DNA of 64,000 nt from an uncultured Kiritimatiellota bacterium (GCA_934667425.1 CAKULV010000006.1:13439-77438), one strand, 5' to 3'; positions 33,643 through 42,943 are shown, numbered from the stretch's first letter. Notes: generated by a model not told the origin, from the letters alone. Made by a program: numbers and translations.

Positions 33643-34890
33643 ATGGGAGAGATTAGTTTTGAGCCGCCTCGCGGCATGAGGGATTTCTATCCGGAGGACA
33701 TGGCCTGGCGGAATCGGGTGTTCGATGCGTTCCGCGCGGCCGGCGAGGCCGCAGGCTTCCAGCCATACGACGCCTGCGTGGTGGAGAGCTACGAGCTTCT
33801 CGCCCGCAAGGCCGGCGAGGAGGTCGGTGAGCAGATATACCACTTCAACGACAAGAGCGACCGCCATCTCGCCCTTCGGGCGGAGATGACCCCGACCCTG
33901 GCGCGCATGGTCGCCGCCCGCCAGCACGAGCTGCGTTTCCCGCTGAAGTGGAACGCGATAGCGCAGTGCTTCCGGTACGAGCGCTCCACGAAGGGACGCA
34001 AGCGCGAACACTACCAGTGGAACTGCGACATAATCGGCGAGGAGTCCGTCCTGGCCGAGGTGGAGGTGCTTGGGGCTGCGGTCGATGCGCTGCGCCGCAT
34101 GGGCCTCACGAAGGAGGATTACAGGATACACGTCTCGAACCGCGCCCTCCTTTCGGAGCTGCTCGCCTCGAGCGGCATACCAGCCGAACGCCATTCGCAG
34201 GTGTTCCTGGCGCTGGACAAGCGCGGCAAGATGCCGGATTCCGAGATCGCGGCGATGCTGAGCGACGGCGGGCTTGACGAGGCCGGCGTCGCGAAGACGT
34301 TCTCCATCATGGACCTGAAGTCGCTCGATGACCTGCCGGAAGGTCCGGCGAAGGAGCGGCTTGCCGAGCTTTTCAGGCTTGCCGCGATCGCGGGCTTCGC
34401 CGAGTGCCTTGAGTTCGACATATCGGTGATACGCGGCCTTTCCTACTACACGGGCATAGTCTTCGAGGCCTTTGACGTGAAGCGCGAGTTCCGCGCGATA
34501 TTCGGTGGCGGGCGGTACGACAATCTGCTTACCACCATAGGCGGCGATCCCGCCACGGCGGTTGGCCTCGGCTTCGGCGACGTGGTCGTGACCGAGCTCC
34601 TCAAGGCGAAGTTCGGCGCGGAGGCCCCGCTCCCGAAGCGCGGCGTGTACATCGGCTACATGTTCCCCGAGCAGCGCGACGCCGCGCTTGCGCTCGCGTA
34701 CAGGCTTCGCGCGGAGGGCGAGCGCGTGGATCTCGCGCTCAGGAAGCAGAAGCCCAAGCAGTTCTTCGCGCACGCAGGCTCCGGCACGTGCGCAAGGGCC
34801 GTGTTCCTCGGTCCGGACGATGTGGCGGCGGGCAGGGCCCGGATGAAGGATCTCGCGACGAGGGAGGAGACGGAGATACCGCTCGCGTAG
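33643..34890 (+). CDS. hisS: Histidyl-tRNA synthetase
   Basis: A 415-residue class II synthetase. Motif 1 region RGMRDFYPED, LALRAEMTPTLARMV, motif 2 FRYERSTKGRKREHYQWNCD, the His-specific GLSYYTGIVFEAF and motif 3 GFGDVVVTEL-like segments are all present, with the anticodon-binding domain C-terminal. Motif 2 has Ser-Thr in place of the usual Pro-Gln and EHYQW for EFxQ, the shorter eukaryote-like form. The strong AAAGGAG site is 7 nt before ATG. Confidence 0.96.
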   Translation: MGEISFEPPRGMRDFYPEDMAWRNRVFDAFRAAGEAAGFQPYDACVVESYELLARKAGEEVGEQIYHFNDKSDRHLALRAEMTPTLARMVAARQHELRFPLKWNAIAQCFRYERSTKGRKREHYQWNCDIIGEESVLAEVEVLGAAVDALRRMGLTKEDYRIHVSNRALLSELLASSGIPAERHSQVFLALDKRGKMPDSEIAAMLSDGGLDEAGVAKTFSIMDLKSLDDLPEGPAKERLAELFRLAAIAGFAECLEFDISVIRGLSYYTGIVFEAFDVKREFRAIFGGGRYDNLLTTIGGDPATAVGLGFGDVVVTELLKAKFGAEAPLPKRGVYIGYMFPEQRDAALALAYRLRAEGERVDLALRKQKPKQFFAHAGSGTCARAVFLGPDDVAAGRARMKDLATREETEIPLA

Positions 34891-34922
34891 CCGGTCTCCG
34901 TCACAAGGAAAGGACGCATCGC

Positions 34923-36032
34923 ATGAAGAAGTATGGATATGTGACGCTGCTGGCCACCGCGTTTGCGCTCGCGGCCTTTGGTGACCAGGCTAATGCCATA
35001 GTGCGACTTCTCAACTCGCGAGCGTCCGGTTCTCCGAGGGGCTATGCGGACGCGGCGAAGGAGATAGCGGCGGATGCCGCGGCAGGGAAGCCGCTGCAGG
35101 CCTTCGTCCTCGCGATAGTGTCGAGGGAGCCCGAGGCGCCGCCGGCCGCAAGGCTTGACGACGCAACCCGCGAGCGGTACCTTTCCGCGAGCCGCGGGAA
35201 GATCGAGGCTCTCGCAAGAAGGACGAACAACTCCCTTGCCTGGTATCTGCTGTCGATAGACTCCGGCGACACGAACCTCCTCCAGCGGGCGGCGATCGGC
35301 GGGAACGTGCAGGCCATGAACGCCTGGGGCTCCATGCTCGTGAACGACGCTGTGCGGGAAGGACGCTCCACGAACGAGATCGCAAGGGCATTCGGGGATG
35401 CGGTGGAGTTCTTCAGGAAATCTGCGGGCCTGGGCGACGCCAACGGGCTGTACAACCTCGGCATGTGCTACGCTCGCGGGCTGGGCACTCCCCGCAACGA
35501 CGAGAAGGCGTTCAGCTGCTTCAGGTCTTCTGCGGAGAAGGGGCACCCGGAGGCGATCAACAACATCGGATGGTTCTTCCGCGAGGGGCGCATCGTGGAC
35601 AAGGATCCCGTGCTTTCCGCGAAGTGGTTCAAGAAGTCGGCGGATTTCCAGAACGCATACGGCGAATACAACTACGCCCTTGCCCTCCATCGCGGCGAAG
35701 GCGTTGAGAGGGACGATGCCGAGGCGGCAAGGTATTTCAGGCTGGCAATGGAAGGCGGCTGCGTGGAGGCCGTGAACTCGTATGGGCTTGCGCTCCTGCG
35801 CGGAGAGGGCGTGGAGAAGAACGGCATCGAGGCCATAAAGGCTTTCGAGCGCGCGGCTGCGGCCGGATTCCCGCCGGCGATGGAGAACCTCGCCTCCTGC
35901 TACGAGAATGGCAACGGCGTGAAGGCCGACGACAAGAAGGCGATGATTTGGCGCATAAGGTCAAAGGCTGCGCGCGGCGACAGGGCCGCGCAGGCCTGGC
36001 TCATGCAGAACGACAAAGAAAGACGGAGATGA
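34923..36032 (+). CDS. Exported Sel1-like repeat protein
   Basis: A 369-residue protein with a signal peptide (MKKYGYVTLLATAFALAAFG) and at least five Sel1-type TPR repeats between ~150 and 355 (for example ANGLYNLGMCYARGLGTPRN, PEAINNIGWFFREGRIVDKD, AYGEYNYALALHRGEGVERD, VEAVNSYGLALLRGEGVEKN). Sel1 repeats form alpha-solenoids that mediate protein-protein contacts. Predicted periplasmic. The stop overlaps the ilvB start (ATGA), so the two are translationally coupled although no functional link is known. Confidence 0.85.
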   Translation: MKKYGYVTLLATAFALAAFGDQANAIVRLLNSRASGSPRGYADAAKEIAADAAAGKPLQAFVLAIVSREPEAPPAARLDDATRERYLSASRGKIEALARRTNNSLAWYLLSIDSGDTNLLQRAAIGGNVQAMNAWGSMLVNDAVREGRSTNEIARAFGDAVEFFRKSAGLGDANGLYNLGMCYARGLGTPRNDEKAFSCFRSSAEKGHPEAINNIGWFFREGRIVDKDPVLSAKWFKKSADFQNAYGEYNYALALHRGEGVERDDAEAARYFRLAMEGGCVEAVNSYGLALLRGEGVEKNGIEAIKAFERAAAAGFPPAMENLASCYENGNGVKADDKKAMIWRIRSKAARGDRAAQAWLMQNDKERRR

Positions 36033-37759
36033 AGAAGGAAGTGAAATCGGGTGCACAGGCCCTGGTGGATTCGCTCGCGAAGGCCGGCACTGAAGTGCTG
36101 TTCGGCTATCCGGGCGGGCAGGCGCTGGACATATTCAACTGCCTGCCGGAGGCCCCTTTCCAGTTCATACTGGGGCGGCACGAGCAGGGGTGCGTGCACA
36201 TGGCGGACGGGTATGCCCGCTCGCTCGGCAAGGTGGGCGTGTGCCTCGTGACGTCCGGCCCCGGGGCGACAAACACGATAACCGGCCTCGCTACGGCCAA
36301 CATGGACGGCGTGCCGCTCGTGTGCATTACCGGGCAGGTGCCGATGAGCCAGATCGGCACGGATGCGTTCCAGGAGGCCGACATGAGCGGCATCTGCCGC
36401 GCGGTCACGAAGCACAGCTTCCTCGTGCAGAGCGCGGACGAGATCCCTGAGACCGTCGCAGAGGCATTCTACATCGCCACGCACGGCAAGCCCGGACCGG
36501 TGGTCATTGACATTCCGAAGAACGTGCAGCGGGCCATGACGTCCGCGCAGTACCCGGAGCGCGTGTCGCTTAGGGCGTACCATCCGGAGTCGATGGCCAC
36601 GTCGTCGCAGATGACGAGGTTCGCGAAGCTCGTCAACGAGGCGAAGCGTCCCGTGCTCTACGCTGGCGGCGGAGTGATAGCGGCGGGGGCGGCGAACGAC
36701 CTTGCCCGTCTCGCCCACAAGGCACAGATACCGGTAGCCACCACGCTCATGGGGCTCGGGGCCTTCGACGAGCATGATCCGCTGTCGCTGCGCTTCGCGG
36801 GGATGCACGGGGCCTACGCCGCCAACATGGCGATAGACCAGGCCGACCTCATAGTCGCTCTCGGGGTGCGTTTCTCCGACCGTGTCACCGGCAAGCTCGC
36901 CGCGTATGCGCACCATGCCAAGATGATCCACGTGGACTGCGATCCAAGCTCCATCGGGAAGAACGTGCCGGTAGATCTCGGGATCGTCGCGGACGTGAAG
37001 GATGTGCTTACCACCGTCAATTCGAGGATAAGGCATGCGGAACACGGCGAATGGCTCGCCCGCATAGACGAGTGGCGGCGCAAGCACCCCATATCGTACA
37101 GCCCGATGCACAAGAACGTGATCATGCCGCAGCAGGTCATAGAGTCGATAGACCGCGCGTCCAGGGGACGCGCCGTCATCGTGACCGACGTGGGGCAGCA
37201 CCAGATGTGGTCGGCGCAGTTCTTCCGCCACAACCGGGCGAGGCACTTCCTCACGTCAGGCGGAATGGGCACCATGGGGTTCGGCATCCCGGCCGCCATC
37301 GGGGCGGCGATCGCGCGGCCTGACCACAAGACGGTTGCGGTGTGCGGCGACGGCGGCGCGCAGATGACGTTCGAGGAGGTGGTGGTCGCGGTCGAGCACA
37401 AACTCCCCGTAACGTTCGTGGTGATAAACAACGAATGCCTCGGAATGGTCCGCCAGTGGCAGGAGCTTTTCTACGGCAAACGCTACTCCGGGTCGATACT
37501 CTCCATGAAGGGGCGTCTCGCGAACGAGCGGATTGAGCAGGATCTGAAGTACGACTATCTCCCGGACATGAAGAGGCTTGCGGAGGCCCATGGGGCCGAG
37601 GCGTACCGCGTCATCGATCCGGCGAAGCTGGATTCCACCATCCGCAAGGCGATGAACTCGAAGCGCACCACATTTGTGGAGGTGATAGTCGAGCCCCGCG
37701 CGAACGTGTACCCGATGCAGCCCGGCGGACAGCCGGTGGAAGGAATGATTTTCGGATGA
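36029..37759 (+). CDS. ilvB: Acetolactate synthase, large subunit
   Basis: A 576-residue ThDP enzyme. It has FGYPGGQALDIF, HEQGCVHMADGYAR (catalytic Glu region), GPGATN, and the ThDP-binding motif GDGGAQMTFEEVVVAVEHKLPV followed by NNECLGMVRQWQELFYGKRYS. It condenses two pyruvates, or pyruvate and 2-oxobutyrate, in branched-chain amino-acid synthesis. ATG 36029 is the start with typical MKKEVKSGAQALVDSL; GACGGAG precedes it. The frame is open to 35948 inside the Sel1 gene. The stop overlaps the start of ilvN. Confidence 0.96.
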   Translation: MKKEVKSGAQALVDSLAKAGTEVLFGYPGGQALDIFNCLPEAPFQFILGRHEQGCVHMADGYARSLGKVGVCLVTSGPGATNTITGLATANMDGVPLVCITGQVPMSQIGTDAFQEADMSGICRAVTKHSFLVQSADEIPETVAEAFYIATHGKPGPVVIDIPKNVQRAMTSAQYPERVSLRAYHPESMATSSQMTRFAKLVNEAKRPVLYAGGGVIAAGAANDLARLAHKAQIPVATTLMGLGAFDEHDPLSLRFAGMHGAYAANMAIDQADLIVALGVRFSDRVTGKLAAYAHHAKMIHVDCDPSSIGKNVPVDLGIVADVKDVLTTVNSRIRHAEHGEWLARIDEWRRKHPISYSPMHKNVIMPQQVIESIDRASRGRAVIVTDVGQHQMWSAQFFRHNRARHFLTSGGMGTMGFGIPAAIGAAIARPDHKTVAVCGDGGAQMTFEEVVVAVEHKLPVTFVVINNECLGMVRQWQELFYGKRYSGSILSMKGRLANERIEQDLKYDYLPDMKRLAEAHGAEAYRVIDPAKLDSTIRKAMNSKRTTFVEVIVEPRANVYPMQPGGQPVEGMIFG

Positions 37760-38001
37760 AAGAGCAGATATACAGACTGAACTGTTACGTCGAGAACAGG
37801 CCGGGCGTGCTGGCGAGGATCGTGGGCCTCATATCCGGACGCGGCTACAACATACAGACGCTTTCCGTTGGGCCTACCGAGGATGGAACCGTGTCGAGGA
37901 TGAAGATCGACGTGCTTGGCGGAGAGCGGGAGGTGAAACAGATTACGCTCCAGCTCCAGAACCAGGTGAACGTGATCGAGGTGACGTCCCGTCGCAGATG
38001 A
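37756..38001 (+). CDS. ilvN: Acetolactate synthase, small regulatory subunit
   Basis: An 81-residue ACT-domain protein: LNCYVENRPGVLARIVGLIS, then RGYNIQTLSVGPTEDGTVSR, the signature of IlvN/IlvH. It is the short form holding only the ACT domain, without the C-terminal extension of the ~160-residue IlvH type. It should confer valine feedback on IlvB. The start overlaps ilvB (ATGA). Confidence 0.93.
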   Translation: MKEQIYRLNCYVENRPGVLARIVGLISGRGYNIQTLSVGPTEDGTVSRMKIDVLGGEREVKQITLQLQNQVNVIEVTSRRR

Positions 38002-38012
38002 TGTGGGTAAAT

Positions 38013-38052
38013 AGTTAAATGGTTAAATGGTTGAATGGTTGAATGGTTGAAT
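38013..38052 (+). repeat. 8-bp tandem repeat, five units
   Basis: Five consecutive octamers, AGTTAAAT, GGTTAAAT, then GGTTGAAT three times, lie in the ilvN-mtnN gap. AT-rich against a GC-rich background. No gene is affected. Confidence 0.9.
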
Positions 38053-38096
38053 TTTCGCGTAGCATCCGTGGCGCATGGTGACGAGGTGACAGGAAG

Positions 38097-38750
38097 ATGA
38101 AGGCGTTTGTGGTTGCGATGGAGTGCGAGGCGGATGCCGTGATCAGCAACATGGCGGATTGCGCCGCCTCGACAGTGTTCGGCCGCAAGGTCGTGAGGGG
38201 CGCGATCGATGGCGTGGACACGGCGGTGGTCGTTGCCGGCGTAGGCAAGGTGAACGCGGCGGCCGGCGCCCAGCTGGCATTGTCTTCACTCGGCGCCGAC
38301 GTCCTCCTGAACGTTGGCGTGGCCGGCGGGCTCGTCCCGGGCATGAAGGTTGGGGAGGTGTACCGCATCGACCGCGCCGTGCAGTTCGATTTCGACCTAT
38401 CGAAGATAAACGGCACGCCAATCGGCACGCCGAACGAGTGTTCTGGGCCGTTCTTTGCGCTGCCCAAGGCGGGGCCTTGGCCAGATGCCGTCGTCGCAAC
38501 GGGCGACAGCTTCACCGACGACGAGGGCGAAGTCGAATTCCTGCGCAGGACGTTCGACGCCAATGTGCGGGAGATGGAGCTTGGCGCGATTGCACACGTC
38601 GCCGCCCGCGCCGGTGTGCCGCTATACGCCTGGAAGGCGATATCGGATGTCGCGGGACTCGGTACGATGTTCGGTCAATACGCAGAGAACCTGAAGCGCT
38701 GCCTCGACATCCTCGCTGGGGAGGTCAAGGCAATGTTCCGTGCCGCATGA
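38097..38750 (+). CDS. mtnN: 5'-methylthioadenosine/S-adenosylhomocysteine nucleosidase
   Basis: A 217-residue protein of the PNP/UDP-phosphorylase family. VVVAGVGKVNAAAGAQLAL, LLNVGVAGGL, REMELGAIAHVAARAGVP (purine/ribose-binding Met-Glu) and AISDVAG (catalytic Asp) match MTAN. It hydrolyses MTA and SAH to adenine plus the thioribose/homocysteine product. The Glu-Leu-Gly-Ala in place of the common Glu-Gly-Ala-Ala is a small variation. The stop overlaps mnmE (ATGA). Confidence 0.88.
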   Translation: MKAFVVAMECEADAVISNMADCAASTVFGRKVVRGAIDGVDTAVVVAGVGKVNAAAGAQLALSSLGADVLLNVGVAGGLVPGMKVGEVYRIDRAVQFDFDLSKINGTPIGTPNECSGPFFALPKAGPWPDAVVATGDSFTDDEGEVEFLRRTFDANVREMELGAIAHVAARAGVPLYAWKAISDVAGLGTMFGQYAENLKRCLDILAGEVKAMFRAA

Positions 38751-40069
38751 CAGGAAGCGACACCATCGCGGCGATCGCCACGACACCCGGAAGGGGCGGG
38801 GTCGCCGTAGTGCGCGTGAGCGGTCCGGACGCATGGCTTGTCGCCGAAAGGGTGTCTGGCAGGAGAATCCGCGAGGAGGATGCGGGCCGCTTCTTCTTTT
38901 CAAGGTTCACGGCTGCGCCATGCGCCGCCACGCCTGAAGGCGGCGGCCGGATGGCGGATAGCGGTCTTGTGCTTGTGTTCAAGGGCCCGCGCTCGTATAC
39001 GGGCGAGGATGTCGTCGAGTTCCATGGTCATGGCGGAAGCGTGTCCCCGCGCCGGGTGCTGGAGGCGTGCTTCGCCGCCGGCGCAAGGCTTGCGAATCGC
39101 GGCGAGTTCACGGAACGGGCGTTCCTCAACGGGAAGCTGGACCTTTCGGCCGCAGAGGCGGTGATAGATCTCATAGACGCCCGCGCGGGACGCGCCGCCG
39201 ACGATGCTCAGGCGCGGCTGCACGGGGCGCTCATGCCGGTATTCGGGCGGCTATATGGCGAGCTGGTGGATATGTCCGCAAGGGTCGAGCATCTTCTTGA
39301 CGTGAGTGAGGACGAAATCCCGGAAGGGATGTTGGACGGAATCGTGGAGGGCATCGGCTCCGCCAGGCGAAGGATCGCAAGTCTGCTGTCAACTGCGCAT
39401 GATGGCAAGGTGCTGCGCGAAGGTGCGCTTGTCGTGCTTGCGGGCGCGCCGAACGCAGGGAAGAGCTCGCTCATGAATGCGCTGCTTGGCGAGAGCCGGG
39501 CGATAGTGTCCGACTGCGCCGGGACGACACGCGATTCCATCGAGGAGGGTATGGACATTGACGGGTGGCCGATTCGCCTTGTCGATACCGCCGGACTTCG
39601 CGACACCCGGGATCCGATAGAGGCGGAGGGCGTGAGGCGGGCCGAGTCGCTTGTGGACCGGGCGGACGTGGTCGTGGCGCTGGATTGCGATGTGAAGGGA
39701 GCGATAGCGGTCCATGCGAAATGCGATCTCGACGGTCCGGATGCAGTGTCTGGGCATGGCGTGGGCGATGCCGCGATCAGGGTGTCGTCAAAGACCGGCG
39801 AGGGCCTTGATGCCCTCAAGCGCAGGATCGTGGAGAGGCTTGAGGAACTTGCCGCCAGGCCGTCCGACGCCGACGCCGACGTCACGGCGCGGCAGGTTGC
39901 CCTGCTGGAGCGCGCGCATGCCGCGCTGGACACGGTAGATGCGGCCGAACCGGTTCTCGCCGCGAACTCGCTAAGGAGAGCGGCCGAATCCGTCGGGCAG
40001 ATCGTCGGCAAAGTCTACTCTGACGATCTTCTGGAATCGATCTTCTCCCGCTTCTGCGTAGGCAAGTGA
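38747..40069 (+). CDS. mnmE: tRNA uridine-5-carboxymethylaminomethyl modification GTPase
   Basis: A 440-residue protein. The N-terminal formyl-THF-binding domain begins DTIAAIATTPGRGGVAVVRVSG; RGEFTERAFLNGKLDLSAAEA is highly conserved; the G domain has GAPNAGKSSLMNALLGESRA and DTAGLRDT; the C-terminus is the invariant FCVGK. With MnmG it modifies wobble U34. The long frame starting at 38123 is a shadow of mtnN; ATG 38747 overlaps the mtnN stop. Potassium-activated GTPase by family. Confidence 0.96.
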   Translation: MTGSDTIAAIATTPGRGGVAVVRVSGPDAWLVAERVSGRRIREEDAGRFFFSRFTAAPCAATPEGGGRMADSGLVLVFKGPRSYTGEDVVEFHGHGGSVSPRRVLEACFAAGARLANRGEFTERAFLNGKLDLSAAEAVIDLIDARAGRAADDAQARLHGALMPVFGRLYGELVDMSARVEHLLDVSEDEIPEGMLDGIVEGIGSARRRIASLLSTAHDGKVLREGALVVLAGAPNAGKSSLMNALLGESRAIVSDCAGTTRDSIEEGMDIDGWPIRLVDTAGLRDTRDPIEAEGVRRAESLVDRADVVVALDCDVKGAIAVHAKCDLDGPDAVSGHGVGDAAIRVSSKTGEGLDALKRRIVERLEELAARPSDADADVTARQVALLERAHAALDTVDAAEPVLAANSLRRAAESVGQIVGKVYSDDLLESIFSRFCVGK

Positions 40070-40129
40070 ACCTTGCCCTTGCCCCCTCCCCGCCCGACGC
40101 CCGCTACCCGCATAATTTTGCCGCCGGAC

Positions 40130-40158
40130 TTGAATTTTGCGTGTTGGTGGCGTAAAAT
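40130..40158 (+). promoter_or_regulatory. Sigma70 promoter of thrS
   Basis: TTGAAT (40130-40135), 17-bp spacer, TAAAAT (40153-40158). The leader is only ~25 nt, so no T-box or operator-like leader is present. Confidence 0.75.
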
Positions 40159-40190
40159 ACGCATCCGATTGAACTGAAGGAGTAATATTG

Positions 40191-41930
40191 ATGGTCATTA
40201 CCGACGAGATGCGGCGGCATTCAGCCGCACACCTGACCGCGCGCGCGGTCATGAACCTTTTTGACAATGTGCAGGTTGATATCGGGCCTGCGACAGAAGA
40301 TGGGTTCTACTACGATTTTGATCTGGAGCACAGGCTCTCGCCAGAGGATTTCCCGAAGATCGAGAAGGAGATTGCCAGGCTCATCGCGCTTGACGAGCCT
40401 TTCGTGCAGAGGGATGTCTCCGTGGAGGAGGCCAAGAGGCTGCTTGCAGGGCAGAGGTACAAGCTTGAGCGGCTTGCCGACGTCGAGGCTTCCGGAGAGG
40501 CGATCTCCACCTACACGGTCGGCGACTATGTGGAGATGTGCCGCGGTCCGCACGTGGAGCATTCGGCGCAGATCGGTGCGGTGAAGCTGATGAAGGTGGC
40601 CGGAAGCTATTTCCGGGGGGACGAGAAGAACAAGATGCTGCAGCGCATCTACGGGATCGTCGGCAAGGATCAGGCGGAGATAGATGCCTGCCTCGCAAGG
40701 CTTGAGGAGGCGAAGCGCAGGGATCACCGCGTGCTCGGCAAGGAACTCGAGCTTTTCACGATCACGGATGCGGTCGGGCCGGGTCTCGCGCACTGGCTGC
40801 CGCGTGGCGCGCGCATCCGCGTGGCTATAGAGGACTACTGGCGCAAGCGCCACTACGAGGCTGGATACGAGATCGTGTATACGCCGCATGTCGGCAAGTC
40901 GAGCCTCTGGGAGACTTCGGGGCACCTCTCGTTCTACAAGGACGGCATGTTCCCCTGCATGAAGGTGCAGGAGGGCGACGGCAACGATGCGTACATACAG
41001 GAGTACTACGTAAAGCCGATGAACTGCCCGTTCCACATCCAGTGCTACCAGTTCAAGAAGCGGTCATACCGCGACCTGCCGGTGCGGTATGCCGAGCTTG
41101 GCACGGTATACAGGTATGAGAAGGACGGAGTTCGCCACGGCCTTTTCCGCGTGCGTGGCTTCACGCAGGACGATGCGCACATCTTCTGCACTCCCGAACA
41201 GATCGTGCAGGAAATCAAGTCGACGGTCGAGTTCGCGAAGAAGATGCTCGGCAAGTTCGGCTTCCACGACATACAGGCGTACCTCTCCACGAAGCCGGCA
41301 AAGGCGGTCGGCGATCCTGCGCGCTGGGAACAGGCCACGCAGTCGCTCCGCGATGCGCTGGATCAGGAGGGGATGTCCTACGAGGTCGATGAGGGCGGCG
41401 GCGCATTCTACGGCCCGAAGATCGACATGAAGATAAAGGATGCGCTCGGCCGGCCGTGGCAGCTCGGAACTGTGCAGTTCGACTTCAACCTCCCGGAGCG
41501 CTTCAACCTCACGTACGTTGGGGCCGACGGCAAGGAACACCAGCCGTACATGGTGCATCGCGCACTCCTCGGCTCCATCGAGCGCTTCTTCGGCATCCTC
41601 ATCGAGCATTACGCCGGCGCATTCCCGCTTTGGCTTGCGCCGGAGCAGGTGCGCGTGTTGCCCATCACCGACAAGCAGCTCGACTACGCGAAGAGGATAC
41701 AGGCCGCGCTCAGGGCGGCAGGATACCGCTGCGAAGTGGATGTCTCGGCGGAGAAGCTTGGGGCAAAGATCCGCAACGGCACGATGATGAAGGTGCCGTA
41801 CATGGTTATCGTCGGCGGCAAGGATGAGGCTGCCGGCATGATATCGGTGCGGGCGCGCACGGGTGGCGACAAGGGCCAGATGAGGCTTGAGGACTTCATG
41901 TCCACGCTCGGCGCGGAACTGGAGGGCTGA
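40191..41930 (+). CDS. thrS: Threonyl-tRNA synthetase lacking the N-terminal TGS domain
   Basis: A 579-residue class II synthetase. It begins directly with the N2 editing-domain motif HSAAHLTARAV and retains the rest of editing (GPHVEHSAQIGAVKLMKVAGSYFRGD). The catalytic core has PMNCPFHIQCYQ, motif 2 RYEKDGVRHGLFRVRGFTQDDAHIFC, and motif 3 HRALLGSIERFFGILIEHYAG; the anticodon domain follows. The ~60-residue TGS (N1) domain usual in ~640-residue bacterial ThrRS is absent, and the promoter lies only ~30 nt upstream, so it is not hidden. AAGGAG is 8 nt before ATG 40191. Confidence 0.95.
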   Translation: MVITDEMRRHSAAHLTARAVMNLFDNVQVDIGPATEDGFYYDFDLEHRLSPEDFPKIEKEIARLIALDEPFVQRDVSVEEAKRLLAGQRYKLERLADVEASGEAISTYTVGDYVEMCRGPHVEHSAQIGAVKLMKVAGSYFRGDEKNKMLQRIYGIVGKDQAEIDACLARLEEAKRRDHRVLGKELELFTITDAVGPGLAHWLPRGARIRVAIEDYWRKRHYEAGYEIVYTPHVGKSSLWETSGHLSFYKDGMFPCMKVQEGDGNDAYIQEYYVKPMNCPFHIQCYQFKKRSYRDLPVRYAELGTVYRYEKDGVRHGLFRVRGFTQDDAHIFCTPEQIVQEIKSTVEFAKKMLGKFGFHDIQAYLSTKPAKAVGDPARWEQATQSLRDALDQEGMSYEVDEGGGAFYGPKIDMKIKDALGRPWQLGTVQFDFNLPERFNLTYVGADGKEHQPYMVHRALLGSIERFFGILIEHYAGAFPLWLAPEQVRVLPITDKQLDYAKRIQAALRAAGYRCEVDVSAEKLGAKIRNGTMMKVPYMVIVGGKDEAAGMISVRARTGGDKGQMRLEDFMSTLGAELEG

Positions 41931-41994
41931 TCCGATCCTGATCCGTCTGGACCAGTCCGCGCTTGCGTATTAGTGCTTAAGGAGGGCATCTCCC

Positions 41995-42198
41995 GTGAAG
42001 ATAACGCTGAATCCAGACAAGGATGTGGTCCGGACGGTGCAGGACGGACTGAAGCGCACGGGCGGGTATTGCCCGTGCCGTCTTCAGCGCACCGAAGACA
42101 CGAAGTGCATGTGCAAGGAATTCCGCGACCAGATAAGGGATCCCGGATTCGAGGGGTTCTGCCATTGCATGCTTTATCACAAGAGCCTTGAAAAGTAA
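41995..42198 (+). CDS. Ferredoxin-thioredoxin reductase catalytic-chain-like Fe-S protein
   Basis: A 67-residue protein with the three Cys pairs of the FTR catalytic subunit (PF02943): GGYCPC, TKCMC and GFCHCMLY. In FTR these hold a 4Fe-4S cluster and the redox disulfide that reduces thioredoxin. The protein is shorter than plant/cyanobacterial FTR-beta (~110) but resembles stand-alone forms in anaerobes. GTG start at 41995 with AAGGAGGG 8 nt upstream. No variable-chain gene is nearby. The next gene starts 10 nt after the stop. Confidence 0.85.
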   Translation: MKITLNPDKDVVRTVQDGLKRTGGYCPCRLQRTEDTKCMCKEFRDQIRDPGFEGFCHCMLYHKSLEK

Positions 42199-42208
42199 GC
42201 CTACAGGA

Positions 42209-42937
42209 ATGCGGCATAGCAGGGCTGACTCCGGGCGTCCGCACCCTTTCCAGATAGAGGTGCTGTACGACGATGACGACATGATCGTCGTGAACAAGCC
42301 TGCCGGAATCGTCGTTCACCGCGCTCCCGGATACCAGTCCGGCACGATGTGCGACCTTCTCCTGCCGCAATATCCGGAGATTGCCGGCGTAGGCAGCGAG
42401 GAGCGACCCGGGGTTGTGCACCGTCTCGACCGCGATACGAGCGGCGTGATGGTGTTCGCGCGGAACAAGCGGGCGTATCTCGCGCTGCGCCGGGAATTCG
42501 AGGGCCATGGATGCGTGCGCAAGACGTACATTGCCGTGACGCATGGGGCCTTGAAGCCGCCGACAGGAGAGTTGCGTACGCTGATAGGGCGCAAGCCGTT
42601 CGATCCGAAGCGCATGGCGGTTGTCGACCGGGACGGCAGGCTTGCCGTAACCAGGTGGACGGTGCTATCGCGCCATGGAGCGCTCGCCATGGTGGAGTTC
42701 TCCATAGAAACGGGACGCACCCACCAGATACGCGTGCACGCCGCGCATCTCGGCCATCCGATCGTCGGGGATCCGCTGTATGGCGATGCGGCGCGGGACG
42801 TGAATGTGTCGCCGCGGCCATCGCGTCCTCTGCTCCATGCCGTCATGCTGTCGTTCCTGCATCCGTCCACGCAAAGGCTGGTGGAATTTGCCGCAGAGCC
42901 GCCTCCGGATATCGTCTACGTGCATAGCCGCAGCTGA
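42209..42937 (+). CDS. RluA-family 23S rRNA/tRNA pseudouridine synthase
   Basis: A 242-residue protein with the RluA core: DDDMIVVNKPAGIVVHRAPG, GVVHRLDRDTSGVMVFARN (catalytic Asp in HRLDRDTSG), ETGRTHQIRVHAAHLGHPI and GDPLYGD. No S4 domain is present. The ATG at 42209 with AGGA just upstream is preferred; a TTG at 42188 would overlap the FTR-like gene. Which RNA and which uridine it modifies cannot be told. Confidence 0.9.
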   Translation: MRHSRADSGRPHPFQIEVLYDDDDMIVVNKPAGIVVHRAPGYQSGTMCDLLLPQYPEIAGVGSEERPGVVHRLDRDTSGVMVFARNKRAYLALRREFEGHGCVRKTYIAVTHGALKPPTGELRTLIGRKPFDPKRMAVVDRDGRLAVTRWTVLSRHGALAMVEFSIETGRTHQIRVHAAHLGHPIVGDPLYGDAARDVNVSPRPSRPLLHAVMLSFLHPSTQRLVEFAAEPPPDIVYVHSRS

Positions 42938-42943
42938 GGGCTG

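Noticed and set aside
38013..38052. Octamer array considered as a CRISPR-like or iteron array
   Set aside because: Units of 8 bp without spacers, no replication or cas genes nearby; simple tandem repeat only.
38123..38746. Open frame extending mnmE upstream through mtnN
   Set aside because: Arg-rich shadow of mtnN; the MnmE N-terminus begins at 38747.
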